From an uncultured Psychrobacillus sp. (GTDB taxonomy: Bacteria; Bacillota; Bacilli; Bacillales_A; Planococcaceae), in NCBI GenBank assembly GCA_934234185.1, contig CAKQHO010000113.1:1-11211 (forward strand): 11,211 bases of DNA, in the 5' to 3' direction. Shown here one piece after another: positions 1-5,715 of this stretch (its first letter is position 1; each line of letters opens with the position of its first letter). A model generated the notes under the pieces. The model was not told where the DNA came from and ran no database searches. It worked only from the letters and a program-made list of their open reading frames with translations. Made by a program: the position numbers and the translations under genes.

Positions 1-150
1 GAGCTATATAGAATAAGTGGAGATCCTGGTGTGTTTTTTCATGTGGAATATTTAAAAGGTAGATTTGCTTGGGGGTACCGTCTAGGCGGAGATAAATATG
101 AGGAAGCATTACCAATTTCTTTATTAGAACTAGTGGAGGAAGGTAAATAA
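1..150 (+). CDS. yfhH: YfhH family protein (DUF1811), C-terminal fragment
   Basis: The window opens inside a reading frame in phase 1 that runs 49 codons to a TAA at 148-150. The visible residues include ISGDPGVFFHVEYLKG, then FAWGYRLG and EALPISLL, which I recognise as the C-terminal end of the small Bacillus YfhH family. Its function is not established. The start lies upstream of the window, so full length cannot be judged. The stop codon abuts the ATG of the next gene with no spacer, and the Shine-Dalgarno of that gene (GGAGGAAGG, 135-143) lies inside this coding sequence, so the two are very likely co-transcribed and translationally coupled. Identification rests on family memory plus the synteny with yfhJ and yfhP. 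Confidence 0.8.
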   Translation, partial: ELYRISGDPGVFFHVEYLKGRFAWGYRLGGDKYEEALPISLLELVEEGK

Positions 151-408
151 ATGAACGATAAAATAGAAGAGTTAACTCAATTACTTATGGAAAAAAACGA
201 AAAGCTTTCATATGAAAAAGCTCTTGCATGGATAGAGCTACTGTGGTCAGATTTTGAATCCTCCTATGCACGTGCAGGGTATGAATATAAAGGTGCTGCA
301 GTCTCGGAAATGGTGATACGCAAGTGGATTGATGGTTACGGCAGTCAACTGCATGAATTTGCAAGCACCAACGATAAGTATAAACACCTCTTAGAGGATA
401 GTGAGTAG
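151..408 (+). CDS. yfhJ: YfhJ, WVELL-domain protein
   Basis: A small, probably cytosolic protein of 85 residues with no signal peptide or membrane segment. The segment ALAWIELLWSDFESSYARAG (about residues 24-43) matches the short domain named after its WVELL motif (here WIELL), and the length fits the YfhJ family of Bacillaceae. No biochemical function is known for this family, and I do not propose one. The ATG follows directly after the yfhH stop, with GGAGGAAGG 8-16 bases upstream, so the start is secure. It is the last gene of its unit: a 13-bp inverted repeat begins at its stop codon and separates it from the convergent yfhP gene. Confidence 0.88.
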   Translation: MNDKIEELTQLLMEKNEKLSYEKALAWIELLWSDFESSYARAGYEYKGAAVSEMVIRKWIDGYGSQLHEFASTNDKYKHLLEDSE

Positions 409-451
409 AAAGGGGTGTCCAAAAAGTGATTACTTTATGGACACCCCTTTC
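408..451. terminator. Hairpin between convergent yfhJ and yfhP
   Basis: A perfect 13-bp inverted repeat, GAAAGGGGTGTCC at 408-420 and GGACACCCCTTTC at 439-451. The 18-base loop can itself pair (AAAGT 423-427 with ACTTT 432-436), giving a longer stem. It lies between the ends of two converging genes, which suggests a shared two-way terminator. Neither side has a proper T-run after the stem, only the three T residues inside the arm on each strand, so termination may be weak or factor-assisted, or the hairpin may mainly protect the 3' ends. Confidence 0.7.
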
Positions 452-479
452 ACCTGCTTATTAAAAGATAAATTCCACA

Positions 480-1460
480 TCAATTTGGAATATAATCTAA
501 TTTTTTTCTTAGCTTATCCTCGCTGAATATCCAACCTGTGTAGGAATTAATAATCTCTAAATCCGCATTTAAATGCGCTACTGCAACGAACGGATAGTAA
601 TCATTACTTCTATAGCGTAAGTCGATTAAACGGAGTTCAAGAATATTATCAAATTTGCTTATTTCCCACCTGAAGATGGGGGAAAAAGAAATAAAAGCAC
701 TAAGGTTTTTATCCTGTAAAGCTGCTTTTACTAGAGGAGTATCCGGCATTGGTGTCCTTTCAAATTTGTCATAAATAGTTACAGATCTACCGTATGCTCT
801 ACCTACATAATGATGGGTAGAGGAGGTAGCTGCAATCCTCCAAGTTAAGAAACGAATAGTAGGAGCTATTATTATTTCTTCAGCGTCTGGAATTGTTTTT
901 TTAACACAGTTTTTAACAGCAGCTTGGACTGCAAAACGAATGATATAATAAACTGCAATTATGCCATACATGATAAGGAAGGTTGTTACTGGATCTGCAC
1001 CAAACAACCAAATAAATATCCCTATTACATGTATTCCAAATATAATTGGATCGAATGTGTTAATTACCCCTAAGGCGACCCACTTTCTGGAGAATGGTTT
1101 TAAAGCTTGTGTCCCATAGGAATTGAAAATATCTACAAATACATGTAAGAAGACTGCTAAAAATGTCCAAAGCCACAGATGAAGCCAGTCAGCAGATGGC
1201 ATGATAAGCCATAATACACCTGAAATTAGCAAAGGCCAAAGTAGCACCGCAGGAATTGAATGTGTAATTCCCCGATGATGTCTAATATATACCGCATTAT
1301 TTTTTAGTTTTAAAACTGTATCTATGTCAGGCGCTTGAGAACCGATTATTGTTCCAGCGATAACAGCGGTAGTGGTAATCGTGCTATTAGCTACCACTGG
1401 ATCTGCTAAAGCTAATCCACCAAGCGCAATGCCCATTACAATATGTGTGCCTGTATCCAT
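480..1460 (-). CDS. yfhP: YfhP-like membrane-bound metal-dependent hydrolase (DUF457)
   Basis: A 326-residue integral membrane protein of the DUF457/YdjM-YfhP family, whose members are annotated as membrane-bound metal-dependent hydrolases. Conserved polar motifs lie in the N-terminal half: TH at residues 5-6, GSQAPDID (40-47), RHHRGITHS (60-68) and HVFVDIFNSYGT (106-117). These His and Asp residues are the likely metal ligands. Hydrophobic segments are visible at about 71-87, 93-109, 132-154 and 159-178, followed by a soluble C-terminal domain of about 145 residues. The substrate is unknown. The start ATG (complement of 1458-1460) has AAGGAG on the minus strand (complement of 1471-1476) ten bases upstream. 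In B. subtilis this gene is also divergent from mutY and has been suggested to act negatively on transcription of its neighbours; nothing here proves that, and no DNA-binding domain is obvious. Confidence 0.88.
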   Translation of the reverse strand: MDTGTHIVMGIALGGLALADPVVANSTITTTAVIAGTIIGSQAPDIDTVLKLKNNAVYIRHHRGITHSIPAVLLWPLLISGVLWLIMPSADWLHLWLWTFLAVFLHVFVDIFNSYGTQALKPFSRKWVALGVINTFDPIIFGIHVIGIFIWLFGADPVTTFLIMYGIIAVYYIIRFAVQAAVKNCVKKTIPDAEEIIIAPTIRFLTWRIAATSSTHHYVGRAYGRSVTIYDKFERTPMPDTPLVKAALQDKNLSAFISFSPIFRWEISKFDNILELRLIDLRYRSNDYYPFVAVAHLNADLEIINSYTGWIFSEDKLRKKLDYIPN

Positions 1461-1517
1461 GCTCTATCAGCTCCTTAAGGAAACAGTGAATATTATTATT
1501 AATCACAAAGGTCATTA

Positions 1518-1547
1518 TTGATATACCCGATTTTAGGTTATCATAAT
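1518..1547 (+). promoter_or_regulatory. Candidate weak sigma-A promoter for mutY
   Basis: TTGATA (1518-1523) and CATAAT (1542-1547) are separated by 18 bases, an approximate match to TTGACA/TATAAT. Transcription from it would begin only about 15 bases before the mutY ATG, inside or next to the Shine-Dalgarno site, giving a very short leader. The first -10 base is off consensus. This is the best candidate in the 108-base divergent region, but it remains weak. Confidence 0.25.
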
Positions 1548-1568
1548 CGTTTAGAAGGGATTCAAAAA

Positions 1569-2636
1569 ATGGACGACTTATATAAAAAAAATATTCAAAC
1601 CGCATTAGTAACCTGGTACCTAGAAGAGAAGAGAGATCTTCCATGGAGAAAAACCAGCGACCCTTATAAAATTTGGGTATCAGAAGTAATGCTTCAACAA
1701 ACAAAAGTAGAAACCGTTATTCCTTATTATGAAAGATTTATTGAAAAATATCCTTCATTAGAAGCGTTAGCAAGTGCAAAAGAGGAAGAGCTTCTTAAGC
1801 AATGGGAAGGGTTAGGTTATTACTCCAGAGCTAGAAATTTACAAGCAGGTGTTCGAGAAGTAGTGGAGCAGTATAATAGCACTGTTCCTTCTAATCGACA
1901 GGAGATTTCAACATTAAAAGGTGTAGGTCCATATACCGCCGGTGCTGTTCTTAGTATTGCGTATGGAGTTCCTGAGCATGCAGTAGATGGAAATGTTATG
2001 CGTGTTCTATCAAGAATCTTACTTATAGAAGAAGATATCGCTAAACCAAAAACGAAAAAAATATTTGAAGCAGCTGTGATGGATTTGATTGATAAGGAAA
2101 ATCCTTCTGCCTTTAACCAAGGACTGATGGAGCTGGGAGCTGTAATTTGTACGCCAACTAAGCCAAAATGTCTTCTTTGTCCTGTTAGAGAATATTGTAC
2201 AGCCTATTTTGAAGGAAAACAGGATAAGTTGCCTATTAAGTCAAAGTCCCAAAAATCAAAAACCCATTATATGAAGGCAATGATTATTACTAGGGACGAT
2301 AGGAAAATTCTTTTAGAACAAAGAGCTTCTAAAGGGCTATTAGCTAATATGTGGCAATTCCCTATGGTTGAGCTTCCTACACCATCACATACTATAGAAG
2401 AAGTAATGGAATATGAATACGGTGTTGAAACAAAAAAGGGACAAGAGCTTCTTTCCTTTAAGCATGTTTTTTCTCATCTGGTATGGGAAATCGAATGCTT
2501 CGAGGCAAAGCTGACCCATGAGAAGACACCACATCAAAGAAGTAAATGGTTTACAGAAGAAGAAATAGAAGCACTTCCTATGCCTGTTCCTATACTAAAA
2601 ATATGGAAAGAATATAAAATGCGTAAGGGCAACTGA
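1569..2636 (+). CDS. mutY: Adenine DNA glycosylase MutY
   Basis: A cytosolic base-excision repair enzyme that removes adenine mispaired with 8-oxoguanine and so prevents G-to-T transversions. The 355-residue protein has the full family layout. The HhH-GPD catalytic domain includes SEVMLQQT (catalytic Glu39), the helix-hairpin-helix LKGVGPYTAGA (116-126, with Tyr122) and AVDGNVMRVLSR with catalytic Asp140. A [4Fe-4S] motif C-x6-C-x2-C-x5-C lies at Cys194, 201, 204 and 210. A C-terminal NUDIX-like domain (about 234-350) recognises 8-oxoguanine and contains the FSH loop (301-303) known from the Geobacillus enzyme. I chose ATG 1569 because AGAAGGGA (1553-1560) lies 8 bases upstream. An in-frame ATG at 1518 would add 17 residues not typical of the family and has no good ribosome site. 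It is divergent from yfhP, and no convincing terminator follows. Confidence 0.97.
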   Translation: MDDLYKKNIQTALVTWYLEEKRDLPWRKTSDPYKIWVSEVMLQQTKVETVIPYYERFIEKYPSLEALASAKEEELLKQWEGLGYYSRARNLQAGVREVVEQYNSTVPSNRQEISTLKGVGPYTAGAVLSIAYGVPEHAVDGNVMRVLSRILLIEEDIAKPKTKKIFEAAVMDLIDKENPSAFNQGLMELGAVICTPTKPKCLLCPVREYCTAYFEGKQDKLPIKSKSQKSKTHYMKAMIITRDDRKILLEQRASKGLLANMWQFPMVELPTPSHTIEEVMEYEYGVETKKGQELLSFKHVFSHLVWEIECFEAKLTHEKTPHQRSKWFTEEEIEALPMPVPILKIWKEYKMRKGN

Positions 2637-2824
2637 ACAATAAAAAATATGTAAAGCAAAAAAATTATTCAAAAAACGAGTAGCTGCCTTTTACTTAGCT
2701 TTCCCTTAGCTTGAAATTCTAAAACGTAATTTCTTTAGTGAAAGGTTATTTAAGAAAGTCAAATATCTTTTAGCGCCTAAATTACACTCTTTAAAAAACT
2801 TCTTTTAACAAAATAATAAAAACG

Positions 2825-2854
2825 TGAATAATATATCTTCTCCTGCACATCATA
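2825..2854 (+). promoter_or_regulatory. Sigma-G-type forespore promoter of the SASP gene
   Basis: TGAATA (2825-2830) and CATCATA (2848-2854) are 17 bases apart, close to the sigma-G pattern TGAATA / CATnnTA. A transcript would start about 2861, just before the Shine-Dalgarno GGAGGTG (2865-2871). Sigma-G control is what is expected for an SASP gene, so sequence and context agree. Sigma-F could also read such a site to some extent. Confidence 0.7.
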
Positions 2855-2877
2855 ATGTTTGTACGGAGGTGAAATCC

Positions 2878-3036
2878 ATGAAAAAGAATAGCAGCCAACG
2901 TCAGAACAAAAAGCCAGAGTTTGCTTCTGAAACTGTAATTCAACAAGTTAAAGAACAAAATCGTCAAGCTGAAATGAAAAAACAGCAAGCAAGCGGTAGG
3001 TTTGCAGGTGGTTCTTCTAACAATTCTTCTAAATAA
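2878..3036 (+). CDS. sspE: Gamma-type small acid-soluble spore protein, single-repeat form
   Basis: A 52-residue, highly polar protein rich in Gln, Asn, Lys and Ser, with no membrane segment. Gamma SASPs do not coat DNA; they store amino acids in the spore core and are degraded at germination by the protease GPR. EFASET at residues 14-19 is the expected GPR cleavage site. The following QQVKEQNRQAEMKKQQASG (22-40) matches the family repeat. B. subtilis SspE is 84 residues with two such repeats; this copy has one, ending in an RFAGGSSNNSSK tail. I chose ATG 2878 because GGAGGTG (2865-2871) lies 6 bases upstream and the forespore promoter ends at 2854. A longer in-frame GTG at 2824 would overlap that promoter. 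It sits between mutY and ntdP as in B. subtilis, minus fabL, and has its own terminator. Confidence 0.87.
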   Translation: MKKNSSQRQNKKPEFASETVIQQVKEQNRQAEMKKQQASGRFAGGSSNNSSK

Positions 3037-3051
3037 GAACATGGATTCACC

Positions 3052-3091
3052 AAAAATCAGCGAGGGCATATTGCCTTCGCTGATTTTTTTT
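3052..3091 (+). terminator. Rho-independent terminator of the SASP gene
   Basis: A 16-bp stem (3052-3067 with 3073-3088, one G-T pair) encloses a 5-base loop ATATT; the core AATCAGCGAGGGC pairs with GCCTTCGCTGATT. A run of eight T residues spans 3084-3091. It begins 15 bases after the SASP stop codon and isolates that gene from ntdP. Confidence 0.93.
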
Positions 3092-3113
3092 ACTACAGTT
3101 TTTTCCTGTGGAT

Positions 3114-3122
3114 TGTTATAAT
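3114..3122 (+). promoter_or_regulatory. Extended -10 promoter of ntdP (sigma-A)
   Basis: TGTTATAAT is a perfect extended -10 element (TGn followed by TATAAT), with a start expected near 3129 and a leader of about 46 bases to the ATG. No good -35 is seen: the hexamer 17 bases upstream is TACAGT and lies just after the SASP terminator. The extended -10 would compensate. Its place between a terminator and the next gene supports it. Confidence 0.65.
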
Positions 3123-3174
3123 ATGAAAATAGGTAAAATATATAAACTGCGCTTGATGAAAAGGTGGCTAAATC

Positions 3175-3714
3175 ATGGCGATTCCAACAGAAGGAGAAAT
3201 TATTCAAATTCACAGCTACAAGCATAATGGCCGTATCCACCGTGTCTGGCAGGAAACGATGGTTTTAAAGGGGACCAAAAATATTGTTATAGGAGCGAAT
3301 GAACGGACGCTTGTTATTGAGGCAGATGGGAGAACCTGGGTTACTAGAGAGCCATCCATTTGTTATTTTCATGCAGAGCACTGGTTTAACATTATTTGTA
3401 TGCTTCGAGAAGATGGTGTATATTATTATATTAATATTAGTTCACCCTTTGTGTATAATAACGGTCGATTAAAATATATCGATTATGATTTGGATGTAAA
3501 GGTATTTCCAGATATGTCATACACGATTCTTGATGAAGATGAATATGAGCAACATAAAAAGGAAATGAATTACCCAACTGAAATGGATGCTATTCTAGAG
3601 CGAAATATAGAAAAGTTAATTACCTGGATCAAGCAAAGAAGAGGACCGTTCGCTCCTGACTTTATCGATGCTTGGACAAGTCGTTATCATTTTTATAAAC
3701 AGCTGAATGAGTAG
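3175..3714 (+). CDS. ntdP: Nucleoside tri-/diphosphate phosphatase NtdP (YgaC, DUF402)
   Basis: A cytosolic 179-residue protein of the DUF402 family. A Staphylococcus aureus homologue has been characterised as a nucleoside tri-/diphosphatase that hydrolyses phosphate from NTPs and NDPs with Mg2+ or a similar divalent ion. Residues I recall as functionally important are all present at the expected positions: Arg23 (proton donor, in GRIHRVW), Asn87 (in YYYIN), Asp103, Asp105 and Asp107 (in YIDYDLDVKVF), Asp120 and Glu123 (in LDEDEYE). The length matches the B. subtilis protein closely. ATG 3175 has AAGGTGG (3161-3167) 7 bases upstream. The gene has its own promoter and a terminator, so it is probably a single-gene unit. 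Its exact cellular role in nucleotide pool control is not settled. Confidence 0.93.
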   Translation: MAIPTEGEIIQIHSYKHNGRIHRVWQETMVLKGTKNIVIGANERTLVIEADGRTWVTREPSICYFHAEHWFNIICMLREDGVYYYINISSPFVYNNGRLKYIDYDLDVKVFPDMSYTILDEDEYEQHKKEMNYPTEMDAILERNIEKLITWIKQRRGPFAPDFIDAWTSRYHFYKQLNE

Positions 3715-3719
3715 AGGAG

Positions 3720-3747
3720 AAACCTGTTGAATAGCCAACAGGTTTTT
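3720..3747 (+). terminator. Rho-independent terminator of ntdP
   Basis: A perfect 10-bp stem, AAACCTGTTG (3720-3729) with CAACAGGTTT (3736-3745), has a 6-base loop and a short T-run (3743-3747). It starts 5 bases after the ntdP stop and lies entirely within the 57-base gap before the ABC exporter gene. With only five T residues, some read-through into that gene is plausible. Confidence 0.85.
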
Positions 3748-3771
3748 CCGCTTTAGAAAGGAAGTTTTAAA

Positions 3772-5526
3772 ATGGGCACCATCAAACGGTATATGAGGTT
3801 TGTAAAACCATATAACCTACAAATATTACTAACCATCATAATTGGTATTATTAAATTCGCCATTCCACTCTTTATCCCCTATTTAATAAAAATCGTATTG
3901 GATGATATTGTGGATGCAGATGATTTAACTAATCCTCAAAAGATTGAACAATTATTTTATTGGTTGGGGGGAACGGCGTTAGTGTTCTTCATTGTTCGCC
4001 CGCCAGTGGAATATTACAGACAATACTTGGCTCAATTAGTGAGCAATAAAATTCTTTATGATATTCGACAAAAACTGTACGGACATTTACAAAAACTTAG
4101 TATGAAATATTATTCTAATACACGTGCTGGTGAAGTTATTTCACGTGTCATAAATGACGTAGAGCAAACAAAAAACTTTGTCATGATTGGATTAATGAAC
4201 GTTTGGCTAGATCTTGCTACGATTCTAATCGCCATAGCAATTATGCTTACCATGAACGTGAAGCTTACAATCGTTGCATTGATTGCTTTCCCCTTCTATG
4301 CATTTAGCGTGAAGTTTTTCTTTGGACGACTTCGTGATTTGACAAGAAAGAGATCACAAGCTCTTGCTGGAGTACAAAGCTATTTACATGAACGTGTTCA
4401 AGGCATGAGTATTATTAAAACATTTACATTAGAAAAGCATGAGCAAAAGAATTTTAATGATGCAAATGGTGAATTTTTAGATAAGGCAATTGATCAAACC
4501 GTCTGGAATGCTAAAGCCTTTGCTGTAGTAAATACTATTACAGATATCGCTCCTCTTTTAGTAATTGCTTATGCTGGATATGAGGTTATTAATGGAAACT
4601 TAACAGTAGGTACGATGGCTGCATTTATTGCTTATATTGAAAGACTATATAGTCCACTTAGAAGGCTAGTAAATTCTTCTACTACTTTGACACAATCAAT
4701 CGCCTCGATGGACCGTGTATTTGAGCTGTTGGATGAAGGATATGAGATTTTGGATAAAAAAGGAGCATATCCTTTAGAGAAAGCTCAAGGGCAAGTAACC
4801 TTCTCAAATGTCCAATTCAAATATGAGGAAGAAGGACAAACTATCCTTAACAATGTAAGCTTCGAAGTAAACGCCGGTGATACTGTTGCATTTGTTGGGA
4901 TGAGTGGTGGCGGAAAATCTACCATCATTAGTTTGATTCCTCGCTTCTATGATGTTTCTGATGGAAGTGTGAAAATTGACGGGCATGATGTTCGTGATGT
5001 AACGATTGAGTCATTACGAAAAAATGTTGGCATCGTGTTACAGGACAATATACTGTTTAGTGATTCGGTTAAAGCAAATATACTTATGGGAAATCCTGGT
5101 GCAACGGATGAAGAGGTTATTGCTGCTGCTAAAGCTGCCAATGCACATGATTTTATACTGGAGCTGCCGGAAGGCTATGATACAAAGGTAGGGGAGCGCG
5201 GCGTTAAACTTTCTGGCGGTCAAAAACAACGTGTAGCAATTGCACGTGTATTTTTAAAAAATCCTACTATTTTAGTTCTAGATGAAGCAACTTCAGCATT
5301 AGATTTAGAAAGCGAATCTTTAATACAGGATTCTTTAGCTCGTTTAGCAGAAAACCGTACTACGATCATAGTTGCGCACAGATTATCTACAATTACGCAT
5401 GCAGATAAAATAATAGTAATTGAAAACGGAGAGGTGACTGAAGAAGGAAATCATATAGAATTAATTCGTAAGCAAGGGGCATATTTTAACCTATTTCAAA
5501 TACAACAACTAGATACAGAGAATTAA
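3772..5526 (+). CDS. ygaD: ABC exporter half-transporter YgaD (membrane domain fused to ATPase)
   Basis: A 584-residue half-transporter with an N-terminal type-1 ABC exporter membrane domain (about 1-320, hydrophobic segments near 17-39, 62-75, 141-160, 164-182, 247-270 and 276-290) fused to a C-terminal ATPase (about 341-580). ATPase motifs are complete: Walker A GMSGGGKST (376-384), Q-loop Gln424, signature LSGGQ (480-484), Walker B ILVLDE (500-505, catalytic Glu505) and H-loop His536. Such proteins work as homodimers or paired heterodimers in the cytoplasmic membrane and pump lipids, drugs or peptides outward. With one intact subunit here and no partner gene alongside, a homodimer is likely. 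The substrate cannot be read from sequence. ATG 3772 follows AGAAAGGAAG (3755-3764). It sits after ntdP as in B. subtilis, with terminators on both sides. Confidence 0.92.
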   Translation: MGTIKRYMRFVKPYNLQILLTIIIGIIKFAIPLFIPYLIKIVLDDIVDADDLTNPQKIEQLFYWLGGTALVFFIVRPPVEYYRQYLAQLVSNKILYDIRQKLYGHLQKLSMKYYSNTRAGEVISRVINDVEQTKNFVMIGLMNVWLDLATILIAIAIMLTMNVKLTIVALIAFPFYAFSVKFFFGRLRDLTRKRSQALAGVQSYLHERVQGMSIIKTFTLEKHEQKNFNDANGEFLDKAIDQTVWNAKAFAVVNTITDIAPLLVIAYAGYEVINGNLTVGTMAAFIAYIERLYSPLRRLVNSSTTLTQSIASMDRVFELLDEGYEILDKKGAYPLEKAQGQVTFSNVQFKYEEEGQTILNNVSFEVNAGDTVAFVGMSGGGKSTIISLIPRFYDVSDGSVKIDGHDVRDVTIESLRKNVGIVLQDNILFSDSVKANILMGNPGATDEEVIAAAKAANAHDFILELPEGYDTKVGERGVKLSGGQKQRVAIARVFLKNPTILVLDEATSALDLESESLIQDSLARLAENRTTIIVAHRLSTITHADKIIVIENGEVTEEGNHIELIRKQGAYFNLFQIQQLDTEN

Positions 5527-5535
5527 TTTTTAATG

Positions 5536-5575
5536 CACTCTATAAGGATATCCTCTTCTTATAGGGTGTTTTTTT
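5536..5575 (+). terminator. Rho-independent terminator of ygaD
   Basis: An 11-bp stem, CACTCTATAAG (5536-5546) with CTTATAGGGTG (5558-5568), contains one G-T pair and an 11-base loop. A run of seven T residues (5569-5575) follows. It begins 9 bases after the ygaD stop and separates the conserved yfh/yga segment from the peptide-import operon. Confidence 0.92.
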
Positions 5576-5630
5576 ATACCTATAAATTTCTAGCAAAGGT
5601 AAGGAGAAAGTTGGCTTTTCTCTTAAACTA

Positions 5631-5658
5631 TTGAATCGCTGAAAAATATATGTAATAT
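5631..5658 (+). promoter_or_regulatory. Candidate sigma-A promoter of the peptide-import operon
   Basis: TTGAAT (5631-5636) and TAATAT (5653-5658) are 16 bases apart; each matches the sigma-A consensus at four of six positions. A start would fall near 5665, giving a leader of about 50 bases to the first ATPase gene. A promoter is needed here because a strong terminator ends at 5575 and the next start codon is at 5716, but the exact hexamers are uncertain in such AT-rich DNA. Confidence 0.4.
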
Positions 5659-5671
5659 TACAACAATAACA

Positions 5672-5686
5672 AAAATACAGAATATT
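5672..5686 (+). promoter_or_regulatory. CodY-like binding box upstream of the operon
   Basis: AAAATACAGAATATT agrees with the CodY consensus AATTTTCWGAATATT at 12 of 15 positions; the right-hand nine bases CAGAATATT are perfect and the mismatches are all in the left arm. CodY is the GTP- and branched-chain-amino-acid-sensing repressor of Firmicutes and commonly represses peptide-transport operons. The box lies just downstream of the expected transcription start, where binding could block initiation or elongation. AT-rich DNA produces chance matches of this quality, so this is a candidate. Confidence 0.45.
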
Positions 5687-5715
5687 TAAATGAGAAATGA
5701 AAAAGGAGGGTGTAT

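Noticed and set aside
1518..1568. Upstream ATG extension of MutY by 17 residues
   Set aside because: ATG 1569 has AGAAGGGA at good spacing, and catalytic positions then sit at the constant 4-residue offset expected from the Geobacillus enzyme.
1387..1704. Minus-strand open frame of 105 codons over the yfhP and mutY 5' ends
   Set aside because: It overlaps the start of yfhP in another frame on the same strand and lies antisense to mutY, with no ribosome site or recognisable domain.
2713..2733. GAAATT/AATTTC inverted repeat after mutY considered as a terminator
   Set aside because: The stem is only six pairs, all but one A-T, with a 9-base loop and only three T residues after it; too weak to call.
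2791..3240. Open frame of 149 codons on the minus strand
   Set aside because: It runs antisense through the SASP gene, its promoter and terminator and into ntdP. The product shows no recognisable family, and the plus-strand features explain the DNA fully.
4804..5229. Several short frames on both strands within the ygaD ATPase domain
   Set aside because: All are shadows of the ATPase coding sequence, whose Walker, signature and H-loop motifs span the region without interruption.
5602..5624. Nine-bp imperfect stem with 5-base loop upstream of the peptide operon promoter
   Set aside because: It is AT-rich with two G-T pairs, has no T-run on either strand and lies upstream of the likely transcription start, so it is probably a chance purine/pyrimidine complement.
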